From Bacteroidota bacterium (GTDB lineage: Bacteria > Bacteroidota > Ignavibacteria > Ignavibacteriales > Ignavibacteriaceae), in NCBI GenBank assembly GCA_021815405.1, contig JAKAGV010000005.1, positions 174,176 to 238,175 on the forward strand: a DNA stretch of 64,000 bases, in the 5' to 3' direction. The notes beneath the pieces are model-generated. The model was not told the DNA's origin. It ran no database searches and saw only the letters and a list, made by a program, of their open reading frames with translations. Made by a program: the position numbers and the translations under genes. Shown in pieces: positions 29,475 to 37,818 of this stretch; the first letter of the stretch is position 1; every line of letters begins with the position of its first letter.

Positions 29475-30812
29475 CTAATTTAATTTTCCGCCTGTTGCTT
29501 TTTCCAACTGAGCCTGTGCGAGTTCATAATCAACAATTGCTTGCGCGTAATTTGTTTTTGCCTGCATCAATGCGGCTTCAGCATCGAGCAGTTCAGAATT
29601 TAAAGTTAAGCCCTGTTTAAACTTTTCATCCGTAACACGGTAATTTTCTTCAGCCTGGCTAACACCCTGCTTTGTAACAAAAACTTTTTCCTTAGCTTTT
29701 ACAAGGTTGAAATAGCTTTGTGTAACATCCAGAGTAACAGCATCTTTCAGTGTTTTAAAAGTGTCTTTAGTTTGTTCAAACTGCGCTTCTGCCTGGGTAG
29801 TCTGGTCTTTTGTTGCACCCCAGTTCCATAATTTCAAAGACAAACCAACACTGACGTCCCATGTTCCCTTAAATTGATTTTGTGTAGGCAATATCCGCTG
29901 GTTCGGCTGGGCATAAACATATTGACCGGAAAAAAACACTTGAGGATAATAATCAGATTCAGCGAGCGTTATCCCGCTTTTACTCGCGTCAATATGATAC
30001 TGCATTGATTTAAGTTCAGGACGGTTTTTTAAAGCAAGGTCAATCAATTGACTTAGACTTGCAATATTCTCGCTCTCAATATTTACATCTTTCTGAACTT
30101 CTACTTCAGTAGTTAAAGGAAGACCGATAGCATTATCTAAATTGACTACAGCTAAATTTACCGCATTCTGTGCATCAATTTGATTAAGTTGGGATTGAGA
30201 TAGCTGAACTTCAACTTTTAAAACTTCATTTCTTGTTGCTAATCCCTGCTTAAAGAAATTTTGGATGTCTTCGAGATGAGCCTTCATTTCCCGAACATTT
30301 TCATCAACAGCTTCTTTATATTTTCCGGCAAGATATAAATTCCAGTAAGCGCTTTTAATTGAATAGACGACATCCTGTTCATCCTTGTTGTAATCTTGCT
30401 TGGCTGCCAATGAATTATACTTTGCAATATTCGAACTGCTTGAAAGCTTAAAGCCGGTAAATATTGGCTGCTGCAGAGTCAGCGTTGCGCTGTAGTTATC
30501 AAGTATTGACGGCGAGATAACAAAATTTCCAAACGGTGTCTGAACTTGAAAAGGATTAATTGGGCTTAACCGTGTATAGGATGCACCCATTGAAAGCGAC
30601 GGCAGCTTCGAGGCATTAATTTGACCAAGCTGAGCCTCTGCAGAAGTAATTTTCATTTTTGATGAATGAAGTGTTTTGCTGTTTTCTAATCCAATTTGAA
30701 TGCTTTGATCAAGTGTAAGCTGACGCTTTTGCTGCGCTAAGCCTAAGCTTGCAAATAAAAAAGCAAAAAATATTGTTGTCAAAAATTTTATTCTATAAAT
30801 TTCTTTAATCAT
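29475..30812 (-). CDS. TolC-like outer-membrane efflux channel
   Basis: A 445-residue outer-membrane factor with a signal peptide (IKFLTTIFFAFLFASLGLAQ). Two OEP repeats are visible, each with long helical stretches such as QNFFKQGLATRNEVLKVEVQ and EKFKQGLTLNSELLDAEAAL, the F/Y-x-x-G-x-x-x-x-x-x-[DE]-[VL]-L pattern of the family. It forms the trimeric exit duct of the tripartite pump. It follows tetR by 156 nt and precedes the adaptor gene. Confidence 0.93.
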   Translation of the reverse strand: MIKEIYRIKFLTTIFFAFLFASLGLAQQKRQLTLDQSIQIGLENSKTLHSSKMKITSAEAQLGQINASKLPSLSMGASYTRLSPINPFQVQTPFGNFVISPSILDNYSATLTLQQPIFTGFKLSSSSNIAKYNSLAAKQDYNKDEQDVVYSIKSAYWNLYLAGKYKEAVDENVREMKAHLEDIQNFFKQGLATRNEVLKVEVQLSQSQLNQIDAQNAVNLAVVNLDNAIGLPLTTEVEVQKDVNIESENIASLSQLIDLALKNRPELKSMQYHIDASKSGITLAESDYYPQVFFSGQYVYAQPNQRILPTQNQFKGTWDVSVGLSLKLWNWGATKDQTTQAEAQFEQTKDTFKTLKDAVTLDVTQSYFNLVKAKEKVFVTKQGVSQAEENYRVTDEKFKQGLTLNSELLDAEAALMQAKTNYAQAIVDYELAQAQLEKATGGKLN

Positions 30813-30968
30813 GAAACATCCTTAAATCATATTCTTTAACTGCAAAAATTTTACGGCAAAAATATTTTTCACCGCTTGTTTTATAAATGATAAATCGGCA
30901 AACCCAAGAAAATTACCGGTAAGCTTAAGAAATTTGAAACGCCCCGTACAATATTGTAAAATTACAAT

Positions 30969-31604
30969 TCATTGCGCTGAAACATTTCCATCACTTCTTT
31001 GAGAAAGATATTTAGCTCTTCCTTCTTCAGTCAAAATTCCTTCGAACATAATTTTTATTATGGTTTCAAAAGCCTGGTTAGCTGAAAAAGGAAGTTGGGC
31101 TAAGGATTCCGGGTTGATTATCGAATGCACGGAATTGAAATACATGAGCAGCGCCAACTGCTGATTAATGTCTTTCCTGAAAATACCTTTTTCAATTCCT
31201 TCCTCAATCAGTTCTGAAACTTTCTTCCATGATTTTTCCTTCCTAAACTTTTGGATCTCATCCCAAATTTCAGGAATATTTCTTTGGAGGTCCCAAAGGA
31301 GCGGTCCATTGATTTTTGAAGTCTGCTTACCAACATAGTCCATTAATTTTTTCAGCTTGCCGACGAAATCCTGGCTTTCATCCATCCACAATTCGGCGAT
31401 ATGGTTTTCTACATCGCACCTTCGAGAATCAAGCATTTCTCGTACAAGATTTTCTTTACTAGGGAAAAACTTATAGAGCGTCTTTTTGCTTATTCCCAGT
31501 CCGGTAGCTATCTCTTCCATCTTTACTTTGGAGTAACCAAACTGTGTAAACATTTCTTCAGACTTAGCTAGAATTCTTTCTTTTATTTCTTTGTCTTCGT
31601 ACAT
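30969..31604 (-). CDS. TetR-family transcriptional regulator of the efflux operon
   Basis: A 211-residue regulator. Residues 6-55 form the TetR helix-turn-helix (RILAKSEEMFTQFGYSKVKM then GLGISKKTLYKFFPSKENLV). The C-terminal helical part is the ligand/dimer domain, unlike known families in detail. Located at the head of the tolC-adaptor-RND genes on the same strand, it very likely represses them and itself, with release by a pump substrate. Candidate operator half-sites lie in the 130 bp upstream. Confidence 0.92.
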   Translation of the reverse strand: MYEDKEIKERILAKSEEMFTQFGYSKVKMEEIATGLGISKKTLYKFFPSKENLVREMLDSRRCDVENHIAELWMDESQDFVGKLKKLMDYVGKQTSKINGPLLWDLQRNIPEIWDEIQKFRKEKSWKKVSELIEEGIEKGIFRKDINQQLALLMYFNSVHSIINPESLAQLPFSANQAFETIIKIMFEGILTEEGRAKYLSQRSDGNVSAQ

Positions 31605-31638
31605 TTTTGTTTATTATTCCTTGAAATAAACTCATTTC

Positions 31639-31736
31639 GTTTCCCCGGTTTCCATTTTCTGCTTAAAAAAGCAGTCTCGAACTGCTCTTTTCTAAATTAT
31701 TAGTCTCTGGAAACCAGATTTGTATTTTAAGTTTCC
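31639..31736 (-). promoter_or_regulatory. candidate operator region upstream of tetR
   Basis: GTTTCC occurs at 31639-31644 and 31648-31653, and GGAAAC (31709-31714) with GTTTCC (31731-31736) form an inverted pair 16 nt apart. Between them is AGCAGT-CTCGA-ACTGCT (31670-31686). Repeated half-sites at the head of an autoregulated efflux operon suggest TetR binding; which of the two palindromes is used cannot be told. Confidence 0.4.
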
Positions 31737-31838
31737 AAACTTAAAGCAATGATTGTGAAATGTCAAGAAAAAGTAATCACAATATTTGTGGCGGTTCGTT
31801 TTTGTGATGATTGGCAGAAAAGAATATGCTAAGCAAAA

Positions 31839-32144
31839 CTAGGTGTAATATATTATCTTGTCTTCTTTTAAAACAGTTTCTATGAATCCGCTTCTATTTA
31901 AATTCTTGACTAGCAGATTATGTTCGATTCGGATGTCTACTTTTCTAACGAGTTCAAATAGTTTCGTGCTTAATTCTAAATAGTCCTACTCAAGTTCATC
32001 GACTATGATTGCAACATCTATATCACTAGATTCATTCATTTCTCGCCTGGCAGCAGAACCGTAAAGAACTATCGTTTTAATATCTGCAATATCTTTGACA
32101 AGTTCAGCGTACTGCTTTACTATTTTATTAATGTTCTTATCCAC
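31839..32144 (-). pseudogene. MNT-type nucleotidyltransferase with in-frame amber codon
   Basis: The frame reads VDKNINKIVKQYAELVKDIA, then TIVLYGSAARREMNESSDID and VAIIVDELE, a TAG at 31986-31988, and continues in frame DYLELSTKLFELVRKVDIRI to GFIETVLKEDKIIYYT. GSAAR plus the DID pair are the nucleotidyltransferase motif of minimal MNT proteins, which act as antitoxins to HEPN partners by AMPylation in studied cases. The rest of the sequence is otherwise intact, so the interruption is recent or a sequencing error. It overlaps the end of the HEPN frame by 25 nt, the usual arrangement. Confidence 0.85.
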
Positions 32145-32499
32145 TTGTAAAGTATCCTTGTTCTTTTTAAGAGAGAGCGCGATTTGTTGTAGTTCAGGTT
32201 TTTTAATAAAGTTAATTTATCATTGGGATATCTTGCTTGAATATTTACGGCATTAACTCAGCAAGGAAAAATTTTTGATCCGATGAAACTTTACTTTCGA
32301 ACGATGATTTTCCGGAATGTACTAAAAGGTTGTGAGTATATGGAGGTTTAGATTTATTTACAAACCAGAAATATGCCTTGATACTTTTTTCGATAACTTG
32401 GTGGCACATAAATCCAAGGTACAAGTCTCGTTTTGAATCCAGCATTGCTTTCGCTGTAATGAGATCATAATCGGCAAGGACAAGCAAATATTCATTTTT
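32120..32499 (-). pseudogene. HEPN-domain protein, frameshifted partner of the MNT gene
   Basis: One frame gives LVLADYDLITAKAMLDSKRD and GFMCHQVIEKSIKAYFWFVN up to FFLAELMP and a stop at about 32245; after a one-base deletion there, the next frame continues NIQARYPNDKLTLLKNLNYN and LLKRTRILYKWIRTLIK. Joined, this is a full HEPN domain (about 125 residues), with the expected H-Q-x-x-E-K helix and the ARYP motif. No good start codon remains; only a TTG at 32487 is in frame. The pair with the MNT gene downstream was a type VII-like toxin-antitoxin or related module. Confidence 0.8.
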
Positions 32500-32567
32500 T
32501 CTTCAACTTTAGTTGGAAATATATTTATGTTAATAGATGAAAACTTAGATATATTAACAATTTATTC

Positions 32568-34109
32568 TTATTCTGCTTCCATATTCTCATCATAAACAGC
32601 TCTAAATTTTTTAATTGCTTTTAAGATTGCTTCTGCAATTTGCGATTGTCCGCGTTGGCTGTTTAGATAAAGTGCATCATGGCGGTTTGAAAGATAACCA
32701 GTTTCGATCAAAACGCTTGGCATTGAAGCACCAACCAAAACATAAAATCCGGCTTGCTTTACTCCGTGAGGCTTTTCTGAAATATCTTTTGTAAACTGTT
32801 TATCAAGAATTTCCGCGAACTGTTCCGAATATCGCATGTAAGCAGATTGAGCCATACTTACTAGGATAAAATTTTCATCCGTCAGCTTTTTATATCTGGA
32901 TGGATTATCTTCATATTTGATAACACTGTTTTCGCGGGCAGCAATATCAATTGCTTCTTTTGTCCTGCCAGGACGAAGAAGATATATTTCAAATCCGTTT
33001 GCACTGCTTGGTTTATGCGGCGTTGCGTTGCAGTGAATCGAAATAAAAAGATTTCCGCCTGCCTCGTTTGCAATTTGACCTCTCCGGTATAGCTCGACAA
33101 ATTTGTCTGTCTTACGTGTATAAACAACTTTAACGTCTTTCATCTGTTGTTGAATATCTCTGCCGAGCTTTAATGCAATTGCTAGATTGATATTTTTTTC
33201 TTCGATACCGTCAACGCCAATAGTACCGGAATCTTTACCGCCGTGTCCAGCATCGATCACTATTACGTTAAATTTCCATTTAGCCTTTTCTTTACTGGTA
33301 ATAGAATGATTATCAAAAATCCTGTTATACAAGGCTATCATCAGATCATTACTATTGCTTACATTAAGAACTTCATTCGATGTGTAATTCTTTGTAACCC
33401 CTATTTGAATTTCTGCATCCGACCTAACGTTCTTTGCTCTAATCCATTTTACTATTCCTTCGTCCTTTGTCTGGTCTATCGCGGAGACATCAATATTGAC
33501 ATTCCTGAAAATAAAAGTAACAACTCCGTCGCGGAAAAAACTATTATAAGAATAAATTCTTTTATTGGAGCTAATTCGTAACAGAGTTCCGTTTGCCTTT
33601 TCATTTAAGGAAATTGCCGAGATATTATACTCGCTGTTCGAAACAGTTTCAGCAGTAACGGTGTTAACCTTATTTAAATTCTTAACAATCAAAGTAGAAG
33701 GTGCCTGAAATGTTAAATCCATCTCCGAGGCTTTTTCCAAAGTCTCCAGGCAATATTTCAGGGGAATATAAATTTGATTGCCGAAAGAATATGTTGAAGT
33801 AGGAAGTTGTATAACTTTGCTGCCGCTTCCATCTTTGTTCTGAAGAACAAGAAATGGATCCTTCGAAGTAATGTAAAGTTTGTAGTTCTGGAAATTTAAA
33901 ATTATTCTTTCGGTCTCAGGCTGAAAAGTATTGTCAATTGATAATGCATCGGCAAAAGGTTTTACTGAAATGTAAATGGTGCCTTCTCTATCATAAACCG
34001 GGATGTAATTTGTTTTACCGCCTGATAAAAGAGTAAGCCGAGAAATATTTTGAGAATAGGAGAATGCGGTTATAAGTGAAGTTAGAATCAGTATTAAATA
34101 TTTTTTCAT
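32568..34109 (-). CDS. N-acetylmuramoyl-L-alanine amidase (Amidase_3)
   Basis: A 513-residue exported cell-wall hydrolase. A signal peptide (KYLILILTSLITAFSYSQ) is followed by a copper-amine-oxidase-like or AMIN-type beta region and, from about residue 285, the zinc amidase domain. Zinc ligands lie in VIDAGHGGKDSGT, GIEEKNINLAIA and LFISIHCNATP; the catalytic glutamate is in VLIETGYLSNRHDA. It cuts the amide between MurNAc and L-Ala, usually at division. No LytM activator gene is adjacent. It is last in a likely three-gene unit with the methyltransferase and Trm112-like genes (gaps 22 and 7 nt). Confidence 0.92.
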   Translation of the reverse strand: MKKYLILILTSLITAFSYSQNISRLTLLSGGKTNYIPVYDREGTIYISVKPFADALSIDNTFQPETERIILNFQNYKLYITSKDPFLVLQNKDGSGSKVIQLPTSTYSFGNQIYIPLKYCLETLEKASEMDLTFQAPSTLIVKNLNKVNTVTAETVSNSEYNISAISLNEKANGTLLRISSNKRIYSYNSFFRDGVVTFIFRNVNIDVSAIDQTKDEGIVKWIRAKNVRSDAEIQIGVTKNYTSNEVLNVSNSNDLMIALYNRIFDNHSITSKEKAKWKFNVIVIDAGHGGKDSGTIGVDGIEEKNINLAIALKLGRDIQQQMKDVKVVYTRKTDKFVELYRRGQIANEAGGNLFISIHCNATPHKPSSANGFEIYLLRPGRTKEAIDIAARENSVIKYEDNPSRYKKLTDENFILVSMAQSAYMRYSEQFAEILDKQFTKDISEKPHGVKQAGFYVLVGASMPSVLIETGYLSNRHDALYLNSQRGQSQIAEAILKAIKKFRAVYDENMEAE

Positions 34110-34131
34110 CCTAGAATTTTAAACAATAAAA

Positions 34132-34710
34132 TTAGCCGATAAAGGGAAACATAAATCCCGTCTTCTTTTTATAGGCAATAAATGCATCTTTGAAATTTTT
34201 CGATAGTAGTTTTTCTTCAAGCGAAGCACGCAGAATTAAAAACGGAATTTCAATTAAGGCAATAGGAATAATTATGTAGCTTAATGTTACCAAACCACCG
34301 CCAAGGTCCATTAAAATTTGTGAGAGATATTGCGGATGTCTGATAATTCTGAATGGTCCTTTCTCCACAAGCTTGTGACTGCGGAAGATTAAAACCTGCT
34401 GGGAATAATTTTCTCCTAATACTTTGTATGACCAAATCTGAAACCAAGAGAAAATTAAATAAACAATCAAGCCGATAAGTCTTAAATCCCAGTTTGAGTT
34501 TTTATATTGAAGCGTTCCAACCTGGAAGACAGCAAGAATTAAGCAGACTAATGTTAGTATAGAAAGTAAAACCGGCAGCCATTGAAGGAATGTTTTCGGT
34601 TTTTCTTTCGGTGGAACAACTGTGGATTTTAAGCCCTTCCTTGCGCCTCCTAAATTGGCACCGAAAGTTGCTATAATGTTAAATAATACAAAAATGTTTA
34701 ACGGATCCAT
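34132..34710 (-). CDS. membrane methyltransferase, isoprenylcysteine carboxylmethyltransferase-like
   Basis: A 192-residue protein with four or five membrane helices. The second half has the ICMT/PEMT-type cofactor motif KLVEKGPFRIIRHPQYLSQI and a downstream E-x-x-L near the C-terminus, which bind S-adenosylmethionine. Bacterial members methylate small lipophilic or thiol substrates of unknown identity. The gene lies 7 nt after the Trm112-like gene and 22 nt before the amidase gene, so it may share their transcript; no functional link is clear. Confidence 0.8.
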   Translation of the reverse strand: MDPLNIFVLFNIIATFGANLGGARKGLKSTVVPPKEKPKTFLQWLPVLLSILTLVCLILAVFQVGTLQYKNSNWDLRLIGLIVYLIFSWFQIWSYKVLGENYSQQVLIFRSHKLVEKGPFRIIRHPQYLSQILMDLGGGLVTLSYIIIPIALIEIPFLILRASLEEKLLSKNFKDAFIAYKKKTGFMFPFIG

Positions 34711-34717
34711 TTATATT

Positions 34718-34933
34718 TTAATCTATCTTCTTTCCGTGTTTTATCATTATCTCTTTCCATTCTTCCATGCTTAACTGTTCCGATTCTTCAATCAGCATTA
34801 TCGGAATATCGTCTTCAATCCTATAACGGCGCCTCGTATTCTTATCAACCGAAACAAGGCTGTTCCCATCGAGAACCAAATCAGCTTTTGTTTCCGGGCA
34901 GCATAGTATGTCTAACAATTCCTTACTTATCAT
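34718..34933 (-). CDS. Trm112-like small protein (UPF0434 type)
   Basis: A 71-residue protein beginning MISKELLDILCCPETKADLV, with the DILCCP start and the later YRIEDDIPIMLIEES that define bacterial Trm112/YcaR proteins. Eukaryotic Trm112 is an activator subunit of methyltransferases; bacterial roles are unclear. The frame extends to a TTG at 34945, but GGAGAGAG sits 2-9 nt upstream of the ATG at 34933, which fixes the start. Its position before a membrane methyltransferase gene is suggestive but unproven. Confidence 0.85.
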   Translation of the reverse strand: MISKELLDILCCPETKADLVLDGNSLVSVDKNTRRRYRIEDDIPIMLIEESEQLSMEEWKEIMIKHGKKID

Positions 34934-35012
34934 TTCTCTCTCCAAAATTTCAAGAGTATATTAAACAAATTGTAAATTAAGATATAAAATAATTCACAAC
35001 AAGTTATCTAAA

Positions 35013-35591
35013 TTACACCAACTGGTCATATCTAAAGCAGTCTAAAGTATGGTCATTTACCATTCCTGTAGCTTGCATGTGCGCATAAATTATCGTGGAG
35101 CCGACAAACTTGAATCCTCGCTTCTTTAGATCAGCACTTATAATATCTGATAAAATTGTTTTCGCCGGCAGTTCTTTTATAGATTTAAAATTATTTTTAA
35201 CAGACTTGCCGTCTACAAATCCCCAGATATATTTATCAAAAGTTCCAAATTCCTTCCTTACTTGTAAGTATGCTTTTGCATTCGCAACGGCACCTTCTAT
35301 TTTCAATTTGTTGCGGATTATGCCTTCATCTTTTAACAGTGAATTAATTTTTCGCTTATCATACTTTGCCACTTTATTGAAATCAAAATTATCAAAGGCT
35401 TTGCGGAAGTTTTCTCTTTTGTAAAGAATAGTCCGCCAGCTAAGCCCTGCCTGAAATCCTTCGAGCACTAAAAATTCAAAAAGCTTTCTGTCATTATGAA
35501 GAGGAACGCCCCACTCTTTATCATGATATTTAATCATCAGAGGATCATCTGTCGGCCACGGACAGCGAGGAAGATTTTTCTTGTTATTCAT
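35013..35591 (-). CDS. tag: DNA-3-methyladenine glycosylase I
   Basis: A 192-residue Tag enzyme, which removes 3-methyladenine from alkylated DNA. The family pattern RCPWPTDDPLMIKYHDKEWG opens the protein; the zinc-binding set (the N-terminal Cys and His plus the C-terminal H-x-x-x-C of VNDHTLDCF) is complete. FLVLEGFQAGLSWRTIL and GFKFVGSTIIYAHMQATGMV match the helix-hairpin-helix base-excision fold. A second 3-methyladenine glycosylase of the AlkA fold and an Ogt lie elsewhere in the window, so alkylation repair is well represented. It is transcribed alone. Confidence 0.95.
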   Translation of the reverse strand: MNNKKNLPRCPWPTDDPLMIKYHDKEWGVPLHNDRKLFEFLVLEGFQAGLSWRTILYKRENFRKAFDNFDFNKVAKYDKRKINSLLKDEGIIRNKLKIEGAVANAKAYLQVRKEFGTFDKYIWGFVDGKSVKNNFKSIKELPAKTILSDIISADLKKRGFKFVGSTIIYAHMQATGMVNDHTLDCFRYDQLV

Positions 35592-35813
35592 ACAATTGTT
35601 CTAATTAAAAATTAAAATCAGTCGCTGTTAAAATTAAGAAATAATTTTAGTTTAAAAAAGAAAGCAAGTATTGAAAAACCATTTATTCCCATTTTAATTA
35701 CAATCAGCGTCATTTGCTGAAAAGAATAGTGATTGCAATTATCAAGGCAATTCTTTTAATTACATTTATTCTCAATTATATTATTCAAGGATTGACTAAA
35801 GCAACGGCAAAGG

Positions 35814-36539
35814 ATGAGCGAAAAAGTTATTCATATCGGCACTTCCGGCTGGAACTACGAACACTGGAAAGGAAATTTTTATCCTGATGATTTATCTCAG
35901 AAGAATTGGCTTTCATTTTATACCCGGCATTTCCACACGGTTGAGCTTAACAGTTCATTCTATCATCTTCCAAAAGAAAAGACTTACGAAAATTGGTACA
36001 ACAATACTCCGGACAACTTCATTTTTTAGGTTAAAGCAAGCAGATACATTACACACATCCAAAAGCTGAGAGATTCCAAAGAAAGTTTGCAAAAATTTTT
36101 AGGCGGCGTTGTACTACTTAAAGAAAAGTTTGGTCCAATACTTTTCCAGCTTCCGCCAAATTTTAATTTCGATAAAGAAAGGCTTGAAGAATTCTGTAAA
36201 CTGCTGCCGGAAAATTTTCGTTTTACTTTTGAATTCCGCGGGAAAGATTGGTGGAACGAAAAGACTTATGAAATACTAAACAAGCATCAAATTGCCTTTT
36301 GCATTTTTGAATTAGGAAAACTGATTACACCAAAAATTATAACTTCCGGTTTTGTTTATGTCCGCTTGCATGGACCGGGGAGCCGTTATGCCGGAAATTA
36401 TTCAGATGAAATTCTTAAAAGCTGGGCAGGTGATTTTTCTTTATGGAAGAATGAAGGCAAAGAAATTTATTGTTACTTCGATAACGATGAAAAAGGATAT
36501 GCACCGAAGAATGCACTTAGTTTAATCAGGATGTTGTAA
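35814..36539 (+). pseudogene. DUF72 (YecE-like) protein interrupted by one amber codon
   Basis: The 5' part reads IHIGTSGWNYEHWKGNFYPD and ELNSSFYHLPKEKTYENWYN; TAG at 36027-36029 interrupts it, and the same frame continues VKASRYITHIQKLRDSKESL through PILFQLPPNFNFDKERLEEF and VYVRLHGPGSRYAGNY to 36539. Both halves are in frame and match the DUF72 barrel (about 240 residues) without gaps. In relatives the position is usually A or S in FxFxVKASRYITH. A single substitution explains it. The downstream half could be translated from a TTG at 36087, but would lack the first strands. Confidence 0.88.
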
Positions 36540-36635
36540 GAAAGGTAGCCTATGTTTTAGAAACATTGGATGTCCGCCTAAGGTTTTCAATAGTTTAATT
36601 TTCGAAATGAATTCTGTGTGAGAGTGAAAAAAATA

Positions 36636-37262
36636 TTACCGGTTCCTCTTGCGCAGATAATAATGCCAGAAAAAATATGCGGCTAATGATCTATATGGCT
36701 TCCAGTTCTCAGCAAGTATCTTGATTTCTTCTAATGTCTTTAACGAATACAATTCTTTAATAGTATTTATAATTGCAATATCTCCAAATGGAAAAATATC
36801 TTTTTTCTGCAGACAGAACATCAGATAAATATCATATGTCCAATCACCGATGCCTTTAATTCCGGTAAGTTGTTTCTTAGTTTCAAGTGCATCCTGATTT
36901 TCCATCCGGTTAAAAATAATTCTTTTATCAATCACTGCTGATGCAAGTTCGCGAAGATATATTGCCTTTTGCCTGCTAATCTGACATTCAAGCATTTCTT
37001 TATCTGTTAGCTTCAAAATTTTTCGCGGCGATATGCCTTTGAGATAAGAATTCAATTTTATAAAATGCGCTTTTGCCGCCATTAAACTTACCTGTTGTTC
37101 AAGAATTATCCTGCATAATGACACAAATCCTTGATCACGTTTCCAGTTAGGAGGGTTTCCATATTGATCGGCAATTTTTGTAAAAATACTATCCCGCTTT
37201 TTCAGCTTTTTAATATCATTCAAATTTACGATTTGTTGTTTTAAGTATGCCGTATCTGCCAT
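36636..37262 (-). CDS. HhH-GPD DNA glycosylase, AlkA-like (3-methyladenine glycosylase II)
   Basis: A 208-residue HhH-GPD base-excision enzyme. The helix-hairpin-helix is ELTGIKGIGDWTYDIYL-like (LTGIKGIGDWTYDIYLMFCL), followed by PFGDIAIINTIKELY with the catalytic aspartate in GD. It lacks the N-terminal beta domain of E. coli AlkA and so is of the short AlkA/Mag1 type. The ATG at 37262 is preferred; the frame reaches a TTG at 37274. It excises alkylated bases. No iron-sulfur cysteine loop is present, which argues against MutY/Nth. Upstream lies the second 21-nt array. Confidence 0.88.
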   Translation of the reverse strand: MADTAYLKQQIVNLNDIKKLKKRDSIFTKIADQYGNPPNWKRDQGFVSLCRIILEQQVSLMAAKAHFIKLNSYLKGISPRKILKLTDKEMLECQISRQKAIYLRELASAVIDKRIIFNRMENQDALETKKQLTGIKGIGDWTYDIYLMFCLQKKDIFPFGDIAIINTIKELYSLKTLEEIKILAENWKPYRSLAAYFFWHYYLRKRNR

Positions 37263-37339
37263 TTGGAAACGCAATATCCTATTCTAATAGCTTTAATAAA
37301 AATTTTAAATCAAGTTGCTGCAATAACTCTTTTTTTGAA

Positions 37340-37655
37340 CAAAATTGCACCTTGTGATTTGAAAATCACAAATTTTAAATTCAAAAATGCACTTTTTAAA
37401 TTGAAAATCGCGTTTTTCCAATTCTAATTCGCGTTTTTTAAATGGTAAAACGCAATCTTTTTCTAACAAAACGCATTTTGTCAATTAGAAAATGCATTTT
37501 CCGAATAATAAAATGTGTTTTTCGATTTGTTAAGTGTATTTTTCAATTTGCAGATCGCATTTCATTAATTAAAAAATGCAAACTTTAATTTAAAAATCGA
37601 AATTCTTAATTCACAAAACGCATATAATTATGAATGAAATGCATTTATTTAGACG
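37340..37655. repeat. degenerate 21-nt array, 15 units, core AAAATGCATTTT
   Basis: A G in the sequence (T/C)GC falls at 37347 and then every 21 nt to 37641 (15 units, no indel); units 37473 and 37494 show AAAACGCATTTT and AAAATGCATTTT, and unit 37368 has A for G. Each unit carries an A-tract and a T-tract about half a turn apart, so A-tracts are phased with the helix (21 is two turns). The frame that fits the period has nine or more stops, so it is not an intact gene. It fills the gap between the AlkA-like gene start and the terminator at 37749. Confidence 0.85.
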
Positions 37656-37748
37656 GTCAAAAGCAATTAAGAAGTTGAGAAATCCGTTAATGGTTTAGAA
37701 GCATGAAAGTTTTTAGGCGCTGGTAAATTTTAATTGAGGATTTTAGCA

Positions 37749-37776
37749 TAAAGAGCGGAAATAATTCCGCTCTTTA
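37749..37776 (-). terminator. terminator of the gene at 37819
   Basis: Perfect 12-bp stem TAAAGAGCGGAA / TTCCGCTCTTTA with a 4-nt loop, about 43 nt past the stop of the minus-strand gene. The U-run is short (TTTATGCTAAAA). Confidence 0.75.
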
Positions 37777-37818
37777 TACTGCCCTTGTCTAATAGCCATT
37801 TAGTTTTTAGAGATTATA

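Noticed and set aside
31789..31830. Sigma-54 promoter near TTGGCAGAAAAGAATATGC
   Set aside because: The GG and GC are 15 bp apart, not 12, and no gene starts downstream on that strand.
35814..36539. Two separate genes, or amber recoding
   Set aside because: The halves are one family in one frame with no ribosome site before the second; TAG is used as a normal stop by murI, so recoding has no support here.
37340..37655. Coding sequence for a heptad-repeat protein
   Set aside because: The frame matched to the 21-nt period has many stop codons (TAA, TGA, TAG) on the plus strand, and the reverse frames also close within a few units.
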